Of a stretch of DNA of 64,000 bases, positions 34,847 to 44,216 are shown in pieces. The position numbers and the translations under genes were made by a program. The first letter of the stretch is position 1; each line of letters begins with the position of its first letter. The stretch comes from Geothermobacter hydrogeniphilus (GTDB taxonomy: Bacteria > Desulfobacterota > Desulfuromonadia > Desulfuromonadales > Geothermobacteraceae). The notes beneath the pieces are model-generated. The model made no database searches and had not been told where the DNA came from. It saw only the letters and a list, made by a program, of their open reading frames with translations. The stretch is from contig NZ_NAAD01000002.1 of NCBI RefSeq assembly GCF_002093115.1, positions 62,001 to 126,000 of the forward strand. Reading direction: 5' to 3'.

Positions 34847-35415
34847 GCCGGCTCCAGACGAAAATAGGTGGTCATACGAATACTGAGCTTCACGCCGCCA
34901 TCATCCTTGCCGCCGCTGTCAAGACTGAGGTTGTCAATGGCGATCAACCGCGGAGACTGCTCGATGAGGGAAATAAACTCTTTCACCTGCCGGTATTCCC
35001 CGCTGATGGAAAAGGTCAGGGGATATTCCAGCAGATCATGCCCCTTGCTCTTTTTCGGCTGGTAGTTGATCGCCTTGATATCCAGGCCGGTATCGCGGGC
35101 AAAACCATAGATCTCACCAACCAGCGCGCTGAGTCCGTCCCGACCGGGAATCCGTTGCTGGAATTTTTCCAGATCACGCCGGGCCTTGAGAAAGGCCTGT
35201 CGGGGGGACTGGTTGGCCACACTTAATTTCTGCGCCCGGCGCGCCCTGGCCTGCAGCTCGATGAAGGTGCGTTCCTTCCGCTTCAGGTCGGGGGAAACCC
35301 GAAGATTGATGAAACCATACAGCAGCAGGTCGAGAACCAGCAGAGCCAGCACCAGAAGCGGCCAGAGACGATTGAAACTCCAGATCGCCCGCAGACGGGC
35401 CAGTATCTGCTTCAT
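34843..35415 (-). CDS. PilO/GspM-like assembly protein
   Basis: The product has 190 residues with one helix (about 18-36), a coiled coil (about 42-80) and a ferredoxin-like domain (about 90-190). YPLTFSISGEYRQVKEFISLIEQSPRLIAIDNLSL is the PilO hallmark stretch. It would pair with the PilN-like protein in the inner-membrane platform. Both its start and its stop overlap neighbouring genes by four bases. Confidence 0.83.
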   Translation of the reverse strand: MKQILARLRAIWSFNRLWPLLVLALLVLDLLLYGFINLRVSPDLKRKERTFIELQARARRAQKLSVANQSPRQAFLKARRDLEKFQQRIPGRDGLSALVGEIYGFARDTGLDIKAINYQPKKSKGHDLLEYPLTFSISGEYRQVKEFISLIEQSPRLIAIDNLSLDSGGKDDGGVKLSIRMTTYFRLEPA

Positions 35416-35969
35416 ATCTCCCCCCTGCGAACCTTGACCCCAAAGGTAATCACACCCCGGCTGCCAGGCGTCGCCCGGTCTGCATCTCTGCGGGCCTGAT
35501 CAAGAAGAAGCACATCCGTAAACGCCTCCGAGGCCTGCAGGCGATCAAGCAATTCCTGCAAATCCTTCACCTTCCGGGCCTCTCCCCGAAGCAAAATGGT
35601 TCCATCCTTGAACTGCGGGCGAATCGAGGTAACGCGAACATCCGGCGGTAAAACCTCTTCCAGTCGGGAAAGAAGCAGGCTCCAGCGGTAGCTGTCGCGG
35701 GCAATAATCTGGTTGGAAAAGCGAATTTCCTTCAATTGGGCAGAGAATTCAGCGTCATTGATCGGGGTCGAATCAGCCTTGACGCCGAGCTGGCTCTCCA
35801 ACTCACCAATCCGTTGCTGCAGCAGACGCGACTGACGGGTACTGGCCCGCCAGTCGGCCAGGTGAACGCCAAGACTCAGCAGCAGTACGGCACAGATACA
35901 AACATAACCGGCATACAGTGCCCGCCGATTCACATGGCTATGAGTAGCAAGGTTGATGGTCGGTCTCAT
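35412..35969 (-). CDS. PilN/GspL C-terminal-like assembly protein
   Basis: The product has 185 residues. It starts with RPTINLA, like the INL motif with which PilN binds PilM, followed by a helix (about 17-38), a coiled coil and a ferredoxin-like domain (about 95-180; LPPDVRVTSIRPQF, ILLRGEARKVKDLQELLDRL). It lies seven bases after the PilM-like gene, so the PilM-PilN-PilO set is in the usual order. Confidence 0.85.
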   Translation of the reverse strand: MRPTINLATHSHVNRRALYAGYVCICAVLLLSLGVHLADWRASTRQSRLLQQRIGELESQLGVKADSTPINDAEFSAQLKEIRFSNQIIARDSYRWSLLLSRLEEVLPPDVRVTSIRPQFKDGTILLRGEARKVKDLQELLDRLQASEAFTDVLLLDQARRDADRATPGSRGVITFGVKVRRGEI

Positions 35970-35976
35970 AGACGGC

Positions 35977-36897
35977 TCACATCATCCGTTCAGCGGCACC
36001 TGCCGCTCCGGCAAGTCCGCGGGCGCGCCACTCGGGGACTCCGAGGTCAACTGCGCCGAAATGATCGAAGCGGGGGCTGACGGAAACAACTTCCTTTTCA
36101 AAAACCGTCTCCAGCGCCGCGACCAGAGAACCGGCCTCTTGCCAGTCGTTGTGCAGATAAACCCGGGCGCGATTGATTTCCGGATGCATCTCCCGGGCGC
36201 CCGCGAGAGAGCGGTTGACCTCCTGAAAGATTTTCTCGGCTGACATTCCGGCAACCCGGCTGCGCTGAAAAACCACGCGGCCATCGGCCTGGTAACGGAA
36301 ACTGAGGGCGTCACCATCGCAACCGACCAGGACAAATTCATCGCCCATATCAACGACCTGCCGATACCAGTTGTACAGGTTGGCACTGTGAAAATCCAAC
36401 CAGGCGGCCTGATATCCCGCCCTGTCAAACGCCTCTTCGTACTGCTCGACAACGGCACGGGCGATGACCGCCACCAGCAGACGATGACGGCCCGACTCCT
36501 GCTGCTCGAGAAGCTGATAATCCAGATGGACATCCTGAGGTTCGGCCGGAAGACTCGCCTTGAGCTGCCAGCGCAGGATTTCGCAACCTTCCTGCCGTGA
36601 CTTGAAAACCGTTTCCACCTCAGTAACCAACTGTCTCCCGGCGCCGTCGGGAAGCCCGACAGAAACCCGCTCCTCCTTACCGGAGACGGGATCGAGAATC
36701 TCCCGCAAGCGCTCCACGAACAGATCGAGATTGGCGATATTCGGCTCCCGGGTTCCCACGGACAACAATCCATCATCCAGACCGAGCAGACGACCGGTGA
36801 CCAGATGCCGCTGTTTTCCCCGACGCTGCATCGACACCAGGCGCAATTCGTCGGGACGGATATCGAGCCCCAGATAAGTACGTTGAAACAGGCTCAT
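35977..36897 (-). CDS. PilM/GspL-like actin-fold protein
   Basis: The product has 306 residues. The opening LGLDIRPDELRLVSM is the actin-fold start of PilM and of the cytoplasmic part of GspL. Segments such as VSVGLPDG, QLKASLPAE and a phosphate-binding-like DEFVLVGCDG agree. It is probably cytoplasmic and bound to the PilN-like protein's N-terminus. A separate PilM plus PilN, rather than a fused GspL, is a type IV pilus-like trait. Confidence 0.83.
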   Translation of the reverse strand: MSLFQRTYLGLDIRPDELRLVSMQRRGKQRHLVTGRLLGLDDGLLSVGTREPNIANLDLFVERLREILDPVSGKEERVSVGLPDGAGRQLVTEVETVFKSRQEGCEILRWQLKASLPAEPQDVHLDYQLLEQQESGRHRLLVAVIARAVVEQYEEAFDRAGYQAAWLDFHSANLYNWYRQVVDMGDEFVLVGCDGDALSFRYQADGRVVFQRSRVAGMSAEKIFQEVNRSLAGAREMHPEINRARVYLHNDWQEAGSLVAALETVFEKEVVSVSPRFDHFGAVDLGVPEWRARGLAGAAGAAERMM

Positions 36898-36901
36898 CTA
36901 A

Positions 36902-38635
36902 CTATCTCTCCACGAAGGTCACGCGATTGATCTCAGCCAAACTGGTTGAACCGGAAACCAGTTTCTCCAGGGCGGCCTGGCGCAGAAACTGGGTTCCGGC
37001 AGCACGAGCCGCCTGTTTGAGTTTGCTGACCGGTGTTTTATTGACGATCATTTCCCGTAGATCGTCATTGAGATCAAGCAGTTCAACGATGGCGTTGCGA
37101 CCATGATATCCGGTGCCATTGCACTCGTTGCAACCCTCGGGCTCATAGAACGTGTGTCCAGCATATTTATCCGGGTCGAGACCGGCCTCGCGCAGGGTAA
37201 CGCGATCATAGGTCACCGGACGCCGGCAGTGAATGCAGAGTTTTCTCACCAGGCGCTGTGCTGCCACGCAATTTAAACAGGAAACAAAGTTGTAAGCGTC
37301 GATGCCCATGTGCAGAAACCGGCCGAGGACATCGAAAACATTGTTGGCATGCACCGTGGTAAAGACGAGGTGTCCGGTCAGGGCCGACTGTACGGCAATC
37401 TGGGCGGTTTCAGGATCACGGATCTCACCGACCATGATCTTGTCCGGATCGTGACGCAGGATCGAGCGCAATCCGCGGGCGAAAGTCAGCCCCTTCTTTT
37501 CATTGACCGGGATCTGGACAATCCCCTTGAGTTGATACTCAACCGGGTCCTCAATCGTGATAATCTTTTCTTCTTCGTTGAAAATCTCACTCAGGGCGGC
37601 ATAAAGAGAGGTGGTTTTCCCGGAACCGGTCGGCCCGGTAACCAGCACCATGCCGTAAGGTTCGCGAATCATCCTGCGCAATCGTTTCAATTCCCGCTCG
37701 GAAAACCCGAGAACGTCCAGGGTCAGTCCCTTGAGGTCCTTGGCGATACTCTCCTTGTCGAGAATACGGATAACCGCGTCCTCACCGAAAACACTCGGCA
37801 TGATCGAAACCCGGAAGTCAATCGATTTTCCCGCCATCCGCACCTTGAAACGGCCGTCCTGAGGGATGCGCCGTTCAGAGATGTCAAGCTCGCTCATGAC
37901 TTTGATACGGGAGATAATCGGCCCCTGGAAGCGGGTATCGAGCGGCTCGGTAGCCCGGAACAGGACACCGTCAACACGATACTTGATGACCACCCCATCC
38001 ATATTGGTTTCGATATGGATATCCGAGGCGCGCTTCTGCAGGGCGTCGTAAAGCGTTGAATCAATCAACCGGATAATCGGGCTGGTATCTTCGGTCAGCT
38101 TTTCGATAGAGAGAATCTCTTCTCCCTTTTCGGTCTCCTTGACCAGGTGCAGCTTGAAATCCTCGGAGACATCCTGCAGCATCTGCTGCGATCCACCTCC
38201 CTGCTCCAGCAGCAGGTCAATGCGGCTGGCCGCCGCAACCATCAGCGTCAACGGGGTATTGAGCAGCAGTTCCAGATCATCAAAAGTCGTGACATCCGAA
38301 GGATCGGCCATCGCCACCACCAGGCCATGGTCATCCCGTTTAACCGGCAGGAAATGATAACGCAGAGGCAATCCCGCCGGCATTTCCGCCAGCAGTTCGG
38401 GATCAGGCTGAAACTCCCTCAAATCAAGGTACTCGAGCTTGAACTGCAGGGCGAGAGCCTGAGCCAGTTCATCCTCGTTAAAGAACCCTTCGTTGACCCC
38501 GGTCTGGCCGAAACGTCCACCGACGGCTGCCATCTTCTCCAGGATCAGCTTCACCTGGGCCGGGGCGATGGACCCCATTTCAACCAGAATGTCACCCAGC
38601 TTCTTGCGCTCGAATTTCATCACCGTCCCGCTCAT
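36902..38635 (-). CDS. gspE: Secretion/pilus assembly ATPase GspE/PilB type
   Basis: This hexameric ATPase powers pseudopilus assembly. The 577-residue product has an N-terminal MshEN-like domain (about 5-165), Walker [11 protein letters not shown] near residue 330, an Asp box (EDPVEY), a Walker B-like MVGEIRDPETA, a His box (TTVHAN) and the CIHC...CNEC four-cysteine zinc motif near 455-500. The start overlaps the gspF stop (ATGA). Confidence 0.95.
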   Translation of the reverse strand: MSGTVMKFERKKLGDILVEMGSIAPAQVKLILEKMAAVGGRFGQTGVNEGFFNEDELAQALALQFKLEYLDLREFQPDPELLAEMPAGLPLRYHFLPVKRDDHGLVVAMADPSDVTTFDDLELLLNTPLTLMVAAASRIDLLLEQGGGSQQMLQDVSEDFKLHLVKETEKGEEILSIEKLTEDTSPIIRLIDSTLYDALQKRASDIHIETNMDGVVIKYRVDGVLFRATEPLDTRFQGPIISRIKVMSELDISERRIPQDGRFKVRMAGKSIDFRVSIMPSVFGEDAVIRILDKESIAKDLKGLTLDVLGFSERELKRLRRMIREPYGMVLVTGPTGSGKTTSLYAALSEIFNEEEKIITIEDPVEYQLKGIVQIPVNEKKGLTFARGLRSILRHDPDKIMVGEIRDPETAQIAVQSALTGHLVFTTVHANNVFDVLGRFLHMGIDAYNFVSCLNCVAAQRLVRKLCIHCRRPVTYDRVTLREAGLDPDKYAGHTFYEPEGCNECNGTGYHGRNAIVELLDLNDDLREMIVNKTPVSKLKQAARAAGTQFLRQAALEKLVSGSTSLAEINRVTFVER

Positions 38636-39843
38636 CCGCCGACTGTCCCCGCAAGTTGAAAGATCGGGAAATACATTGAAACGACAATGCCGCCAATAAC
38701 CAGCCCCATGCCCGCCATCATCAGCGGTTCAATCAGGGTCGTCAATCGATCCAGGCGTCGCTCGACCTCACTTTCATAGTATTCGGCAACATCGGCCAGC
38801 ATTTCGGGCAGGGATCCCCCGGCTTCACCGACGGAGATCATCCGCAGGGCAATGTTGGGGAAAAAGCCGGCCCGCTCAAAGCTTTCCGAGAGACCCATTC
38901 CCTCTTCAACGCGTCGCGTCGCCAGAACAATTTCCTGCTCCAGCGCCCGGTTGTTAAGGGTCCCGCGCGCCATCTGCAGCGACTGGATGACAGGAATCCC
39001 GCTGAGCAGGGTGGTTCCGAGGGTACGACAAAAACTGAGCAGAGCATATTCACCCAGCAAGGGGCCGAAAAAAGGCAGTTTCAACTTGAAGCCGTCAAAC
39101 CAGAACGCTCCCTTGTCCGAAGCCAGGAAGGTTCGCATCAGGATCCCCAGCACAACCACGGCGGCAATCAGCAACGGCAGGAATTCTGTCATCCCGTTGG
39201 CGATGCCGATCACGATGCGCGTCATCAACGGCAATTGAACGTTAGCATCAGCATAAATCTGGCTGAAACGCGGGACAACAAAAAGCATCAGAAAAAAGAC
39301 CACCAGCACCACGGCGATAACCAGCAACATGGGATAGAAGGAGGCATTTTTAACCTTGGCTTTCATCATTTCAAGGCGTTTCTGATATTCGATATAGCGG
39401 CCGATGGTCACCGGCAACTCACCGGTCCGCTCCCCCGCCTTGACCGAGGCGATGTAAAGATGGGGAAACGCGCGGGGGAATTTCCCCAGCGCCTCAGAAA
39501 GAGATGAGCCTCCCCGGATGTCCTCGCGTATCGCGTTGAGCACCTCATGCATCCCCCCGCTCTCCTGACGGTCGAGCAGGGTGTCAAGGACCTGCAGAAT
39601 CGGCAATCCGGCCTTGAGCAGAACCATCAGCTCCTGGTTGAAGGAGAGAAAACGTCGGCTGTTCCAGCCACCGCGGGTACCGACAGACTGCGCAAGCCCC
39701 TGAAAATACCGGCGACGGATCTCGAAAACGTAAAACCCCTGCTCACGCAGGTGCTCACGCAACAACTCACGACTGCCGGACTCGAACTCCTGCTCAACCA
39801 CCCGTCCGTCTGAGGTGCCTATTTTACAGACAAAGGAAGGCAT
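38632..39843 (-). CDS. gspF: Inner-membrane platform protein GspF/PilC type
   Basis: The 403-residue product has two GspF domains (about 65-190 and 265-390). Family motifs are LLKAGLPILQVLDTL, ASVKAGERTGELP and the repeat SVGEAGGSLPEML in the second half, with three membrane helices. It is the first gene of the operon; an AGGA site precedes the ATG. It anchors the ATPase under the growing pseudopilus. Confidence 0.95.
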   Translation of the reverse strand: MPSFVCKIGTSDGRVVEQEFESGSRELLREHLREQGFYVFEIRRRYFQGLAQSVGTRGGWNSRRFLSFNQELMVLLKAGLPILQVLDTLLDRQESGGMHEVLNAIREDIRGGSSLSEALGKFPRAFPHLYIASVKAGERTGELPVTIGRYIEYQKRLEMMKAKVKNASFYPMLLVIAVVLVVFFLMLFVVPRFSQIYADANVQLPLMTRIVIGIANGMTEFLPLLIAAVVVLGILMRTFLASDKGAFWFDGFKLKLPFFGPLLGEYALLSFCRTLGTTLLSGIPVIQSLQMARGTLNNRALEQEIVLATRRVEEGMGLSESFERAGFFPNIALRMISVGEAGGSLPEMLADVAEYYESEVERRLDRLTTLIEPLMMAGMGLVIGGIVVSMYFPIFQLAGTVGG

Positions 39844-40021
39844 AATCGTCCTAAGATATCATAAAAATCGGGCTGTTTTCACGAAAAAGCTCAACACATG
39901 GATCGGTGAGTTTATGCCGGATGGAGAATGCAAACGCCTGTCCGTCAATCATGAACTCATTGATACTTGGTTGCACTTCAAACAGGACCGAAGAAATAGA
40001 CCGAAGCGGAAATGCCCAGGC

Positions 40022-40050
40022 AAAAAGGCCGACAGAAGACTGTCGGCCTT
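40022..40050 (-). terminator. Rho-independent terminator after the ppiC/cytochrome operon
   Basis: An 11 bp perfect stem (AAGGCCGACAG with CTGTCGGCCTT, 40025-40050) with a four-base loop is followed by a T run in the minus direction. It lies about 65 bases beyond the stop codon of the last cytochrome gene. The rest of the gap to gspF (39844-40021) shows no further feature beyond the expected promoter region. Confidence 0.9.
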
Positions 40051-40114
40051 AATACGTTTCAGTTCATCCGGTCCTGATCTTGCCATCCTCGTGGGACTGT
40101 CACCGATCCGGACG

Positions 40115-41206
40115 TCAGTAGCTCAAGGCATCGTGCTCGACACCATGGCAACTCAGGGTACAGCTGCCATGACGGGACGCGACTCCCTGGGCCTTGTATT
40201 CGAGCCTGCCGTTTGCGGCCGGCCGTACCACGTCCTCGTTGAAACGGATCAGGTACTGATTCTGCTGGCTGCCGTGGGCATCGTGGCAGGTAAAACAGGA
40301 CGTGCCCGCTTCACCACGAGAGCGGTCACCCAGGATATGCAGACTGTGCAGGGAGAAACTCTCATCACCAAGGATACTGTTGCGGTCATGACAAGTATAG
40401 CAGAGCTGATAAGCGTAATAACTCTCATTGCGCCCGTCATCCATCTCGTAATTGTATTTCAACAGCCCACGGAAACGTGACCCGTGCGGGCCCCGGGGCC
40501 CATCGATCTCATCACTGCCATGACAGGAGCTGCAGCTTATAATCGAAACGTCACCCTGCCGTTCCTGCGTTTCGTTATAAGGCTCAAGCAGGCTGATCAC
40601 ATACTTGTTCCGGCCCTCACCCTCAACCGGATGAAAGGACCGATTGGTCACCTTGAACTCGAGATGTTTATCCGTTGAGTCCACGGGAAGATTGGCACTG
40701 CTGGAATGGCACCGGTAGCAGAGTTCATATTCATCCTTGATGTCAGCAATGAAATTCCCCACCCGGCGCCCCTTCAACCCCCTGAATGGAGCTTCGGAAC
40801 TGACCAGATGGGGATCATGACAATCGACACACTCAGAATGCCGGGTGGCATTGACAATTTCTTCGGGCAGAGCCTCACCCTGGCGGTGGACCCCTTTTAC
40901 ATCGAGGACCGGGTGACGATAGGGCTTGACAAGCTCGGCCTCGATGTTCTTCAGCACCCCCGGTTGCTTGCCGAGATACCCGCGCTCCTGCATGGCCGTC
41001 CGGTTGACAGTCGATCCATGACAGGAAAGGCAACTGCCCTCCTCCCCGGAAATCGACATATTCATACCCCGATGACAGGCACGACATGTTTTCGGCAAGG
41101 CCTGCCTGTCTCCGTGCGCGCCCTGAAGCTTGCCGCCACGAGACAAAGCCCCCCAGGAGGTGGATACGGAAATCAGAAAAACGAAGCAGAGAAGCAGGTA
41201 TCTCAT
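40115..41206 (-). CDS. Periplasmic or surface multihaem c-type cytochrome, seven CXXCH plus one CX3CH
   Basis: The product has 363 residues with a signal peptide (about 1-19). CXXCH sites begin near residues 41, 59, 126, 163, 225, 269 and 304. A final C349-TLS-C353-H354 has three residues between the cysteines, an uncommon haem site. DPH and HGS motifs after several haem sites are typical of Geobacter-type multihaem proteins. I start at 41206, where the signal peptide begins; the ribosome site is weak, so coupling to the upstream cytochrome gene 16 bases away is likely. The partner is unknown. Confidence 0.85.
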   Translation of the reverse strand: MRYLLLCFVFLISVSTSWGALSRGGKLQGAHGDRQALPKTCRACHRGMNMSISGEEGSCLSCHGSTVNRTAMQERGYLGKQPGVLKNIEAELVKPYRHPVLDVKGVHRQGEALPEEIVNATRHSECVDCHDPHLVSSEAPFRGLKGRRVGNFIADIKDEYELCYRCHSSSANLPVDSTDKHLEFKVTNRSFHPVEGEGRNKYVISLLEPYNETQERQGDVSIISCSSCHGSDEIDGPRGPHGSRFRGLLKYNYEMDDGRNESYYAYQLCYTCHDRNSILGDESFSLHSLHILGDRSRGEAGTSCFTCHDAHGSQQNQYLIRFNEDVVRPAANGRLEYKAQGVASRHGSCTLSCHGVEHDALSY

Positions 41207-41222
41207 GACATTCACATCGTTT

Positions 41223-41990
41223 TTAAAGGTTATGCTGCGTGCCGGTGTTGTTCGGCGGCGCAACATGGCAGGCATCACAGGTCGTTGAATAGTCAGTGGC
41301 CTCAACTCCGGTATAATTGCGCCAGAAAGGCAACGAATAGCCGACACCGCGCGTATTGACGTGAGGATCGTGACAGGTTGTGCATTGCATCCGTTCGAGA
41401 CTGTCCCGCGGCGCCTGACTGTTGATCGGCGGCATCTGGTACTCGGTGCTCGTTTTGCGACCGTTGATAAGCCCCATAACGGTCGAATTGTAAACAAAGG
41501 AGATCGGATGGGATTTCGCCAGATCAATCGTTCCCGCAGCCGACATGGTCATGGAAGAATCAATGATTTCACCACTGATCACCTCTCCGATGGCGGTCAC
41601 GCCATCGTGGCAGGAAAGACACATCCGGGACGCTCCGTTCGGATACTGAATACTGGCATCCGTATTGGTATATTTCGCGGCGCCGATGGTTTTGATTTCA
41701 ACAACGCCGCCATAAAGCGGGTATGAAGAATCGGGCAGCGCCAGGTCGGGACGATTCCACAGAGGCGTCTGGGGGTCACCACCATGCGGGGTATGGCAGA
41801 AAACACAGATACGATCTTCTCCGCCGGCGGCCGCGTGAATGTTACTGCTGCTGAGGGAAGAAAGGTTATGGGGATTGGAATTGTTACCGTTATTGAAGCC
41901 CAGATCCTTGGGCCCCGGACCGGCGGCAAAAATCTGCCCGCCCGAAAAGAGCAATGAGGCTAAAATGAACAGGGTAAAATATTTTGACAT
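41223..41990 (-). CDS. Tetrahaem c-type cytochrome, exported
   Basis: The product has 255 residues with a signal peptide (about 1-22). Four CXXCH sites start near residues 62, 124, 203 and 238. GGEDRICVFCHTPHGG and MQCTTCHDPHVNTRG are the kind of haem contexts seen in Geobacter/Desulfuromonas cytochromes. The ATG at 41990 follows a GGAG site. It is placed between the NHL lipoprotein and the second cytochrome, likely one electron-transfer unit. Confidence 0.88.
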   Translation of the reverse strand: MSKYFTLFILASLLFSGGQIFAAGPGPKDLGFNNGNNSNPHNLSSLSSSNIHAAAGGEDRICVFCHTPHGGDPQTPLWNRPDLALPDSSYPLYGGVVEIKTIGAAKYTNTDASIQYPNGASRMCLSCHDGVTAIGEVISGEIIDSSMTMSAAGTIDLAKSHPISFVYNSTVMGLINGRKTSTEYQMPPINSQAPRDSLERMQCTTCHDPHVNTRGVGYSLPFWRNYTGVEATDYSTTCDACHVAPPNNTGTQHNL

Positions 41991-42100
41991 ACGACTCGTC
42001 TCCAACCAGAACAGATTCTAACCACGGAGCCCGACAGTCGCAATATATGCAACATTAGGACCAAAAACCACAACCCCGGCTGCGCGGTCCCGAAGAGGCC

Positions 42101-43123
42101 TCAATCCCCCAGATATTGAAACATCTGCACCCGGTGATTAAAGCTGTCCACCACATACAACCGGTCACTGTCGTCGAAAACCATGCCGGCGGGCATATTG
42201 AATTTCCCGGGGACATTGCCGGGACCGCCCCACCCCAAAAGCAGTCTTCCGGCCAAATCAAACACCTGGACATTGTCAAATGCCGCATCAGTCACGTAAA
42301 CATGCTGGGCGGAATCGACCGCGACACCGCGCGGCCGGGCAAAACTCCCCGGCACATCTCCCAATTGACCGATACTGCCGAGAGATGTCCCGTCAGGAGA
42401 AAAATATTCGATCCTGAAGTTCATGGTATCAACGACGAAGAGGCGCCCCGAACGATCAACCGCAAGGCTTCCCGGCAGGCTGAACAGGCCATCCGCCGTC
42501 AATCCGCTTTTCTGTTCGCCGAGGTAACGACCGTCAGCGGCAAAAATCTTGATGATGTGGGCCAGGGTATCGGCAACATACACACGCCCGTCCGGCGCGA
42601 CAGCAAGCCCCGTCGGGCGGCGGAACCCCCCGGGCGGATCGAGCAACCTGACAAACTTCAGATCTTTATCCGTAACAAAGACCCTACGCAGACCGGAATC
42701 GGAAACATACAACTTGCCGTCCCGCGGATCCCGGGCGATACCAACCGGGGAAAGCAGGGTCCATTCACCAAGGCGCCGCCAACTTTCCACCCGTTTCCGC
42801 GCAAGGTCGATCATCTGCACGGCTCGACCCTCGGTATCGGCCACCCACATCCGCCCGTCACCATCCACGGCGATTCCATAGGGAGTGAGCATCCGGATAT
42901 CGGCGTTTTTTTCTCCGGTCAACCAACTGAATACTTTCCCGCCCTGCTCTTTTCCGGCCAGATCGTCGGCCGCCTGGATACTGCGCAGAAACTGAATGCG
43001 CGGAGGCGCGGGTGGTTCCGGCCAGAGCAGTTGTTGGCGCGCACGCGCCCAATCAGGATCATGGCCGCCGGCACCGACGCATCCATAAATAAAAACCAGC
43101 AGTAAAACGGGAAAAAGCCTCAT
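42101..43123 (-). CDS. NHL-repeat beta-propeller lipoprotein
   Basis: The product has 340 residues. A lipobox (YGC at about 13-15) follows a short hydrophobic leader. From about residue 78 there are six NHL repeats of about 40-47 residues with the pattern P.GIAVD..GR..VADT, forming a predicted six-bladed propeller. Such proteins are binding scaffolds. Members of this type occur beside PpiC and multihaem cytochromes in Geobacter-like genomes, which suggests a structural part of a cytochrome complex. Probably anchored in the periplasm or outer membrane. Confidence 0.88.
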   Translation of the reverse strand: MRLFPVLLLVFIYGCVGAGGHDPDWARARQQLLWPEPPAPPRIQFLRSIQAADDLAGKEQGGKVFSWLTGEKNADIRMLTPYGIAVDGDGRMWVADTEGRAVQMIDLARKRVESWRRLGEWTLLSPVGIARDPRDGKLYVSDSGLRRVFVTDKDLKFVRLLDPPGGFRRPTGLAVAPDGRVYVADTLAHIIKIFAADGRYLGEQKSGLTADGLFSLPGSLAVDRSGRLFVVDTMNFRIEYFSPDGTSLGSIGQLGDVPGSFARPRGVAVDSAQHVYVTDAAFDNVQVFDLAGRLLLGWGGPGNVPGKFNMPAGMVFDDSDRLYVVDSFNHRVQMFQYLGD

Positions 43124-43135
43124 CTCTGCAACCCG

Positions 43136-44101
43136 CTACTTGAGGAATCGTTCAACCTTGTATTTCTTTTTCAATGAACTTATCCACTTTTCATAAAGCT
43201 GATCGCGATCCTCCTTTTCCAGCTTCATGCGGATCGTTTTCGCCATATCGTCATAACTGAGCTGGGTTGGCGGATTAATCTTGTGCAGCTTGATAATGTG
43301 ATACCCGTAAAGGGATTTGACGGGACCGACAATCTCTCCGGGCTTCATTTTTTTAAGCGCGGCCTCGAATTCGGGAAGACTTTGTCCCTCATGGAACAGA
43401 CCGAGGTCACCTCCGACCCATTTGCTGCGATCATCGGAGTTGTAATAAGCAAGGTTGAAAAAGTCTTCACCCGCCTTGGCCCTGGCAGCGAGATCCTCAG
43501 CTTTCTTCTTCAGCTTGGCCCGTTCCTCTTTGCTGCTGCTCGGATCAACCTTAACCAGAATATGGCTGGCATGGAACTGCCGCGGACGCATGAAGCGGGA
43601 CTTGTTTTCCTGATAATACTTCTTGACGCGCTCTTCGCTGACCGAAACCTTGTCCGTAACAGCCTGTTTCTCAGCCGCGGCGGCCAGCAACCCCCGATAC
43701 AGGGCAGCCCGAAACTCATCAATCGTTTCACCGCCAAGCGCCCTGGACAATTCCTCATCGGTCTTGAACCGTTTCCGGTAGGGCTTCATTTTCTCTTTGA
43801 GGGACCCGGGAGGAACGGATATTTCTTCATCCAACGCATACTGAACCTTGAGCGCCCGCTCGATAAGTTCCTCATAAGCCTGCGATTTGATTTTCGCCAT
43901 TTTCTCGGCGGAAACACCGCTATGGAAACTGCCCTGCAGGGGGATAATCTTGTTAATCCGCCGCTGCAGATCGTATACGGTCACCGGGATACTGCCGACT
44001 TTCGCAACAATCCTCGGGGTCTCGGCGGCCCAACAGAGAGAAGAAATCGCCAGAACAAACAGACTTGCAAGAATCAGCCGACAGCACCGTTGCCAAATCA
44101 T
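43136..44101 (-). CDS. Periplasmic peptidyl-prolyl isomerase, PpiC/SurA type
   Basis: The product has 321 residues with a signal peptide (about 1-25), a SurA-like N-terminal helical chaperone part (about 28-160) and one parvulin rotamase domain (about 170-275; ASHILVKVDP, GGDLGLF, and YGYHIIKL). It helps fold exported proteins, likely the cytochromes and lipoprotein of its own operon. The ATG at 44101 follows GGAG. It heads the ppiC-NHL-cytochrome-cytochrome operon behind a good promoter. Confidence 0.92.
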   Translation of the reverse strand: MIWQRCCRLILASLFVLAISSLCWAAETPRIVAKVGSIPVTVYDLQRRINKIIPLQGSFHSGVSAEKMAKIKSQAYEELIERALKVQYALDEEISVPPGSLKEKMKPYRKRFKTDEELSRALGGETIDEFRAALYRGLLAAAAEKQAVTDKVSVSEERVKKYYQENKSRFMRPRQFHASHILVKVDPSSSKEERAKLKKKAEDLAARAKAGEDFFNLAYYNSDDRSKWVGGDLGLFHEGQSLPEFEAALKKMKPGEIVGPVKSLYGYHIIKLHKINPPTQLSYDDMAKTIRMKLEKEDRDQLYEKWISSLKKKYKVERFLK

Positions 44102-44168
44102 AGAGACTCCAGAGTTTCTGAACCCGGACGGGTTCAAGCGGGTTAAAAAGTTTTCTGACAGGTTGCTG

Positions 44169-44197
44169 ATATTAAGGGCAGGGGGCGGGCAAGTCAA
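44169..44197 (-). promoter_or_regulatory. Promoter of the ppiC/cytochrome operon
   Basis: On the minus strand a TTGACT -35 box (44192-44197) and a TAATAT -10 box (44169-44174) are exactly 17 bases apart, about 65 bases before the ppiC start codon. Confidence 0.8.
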
Positions 44198-44216
44198 GTA
44201 AGGCCCGCATAACGGA

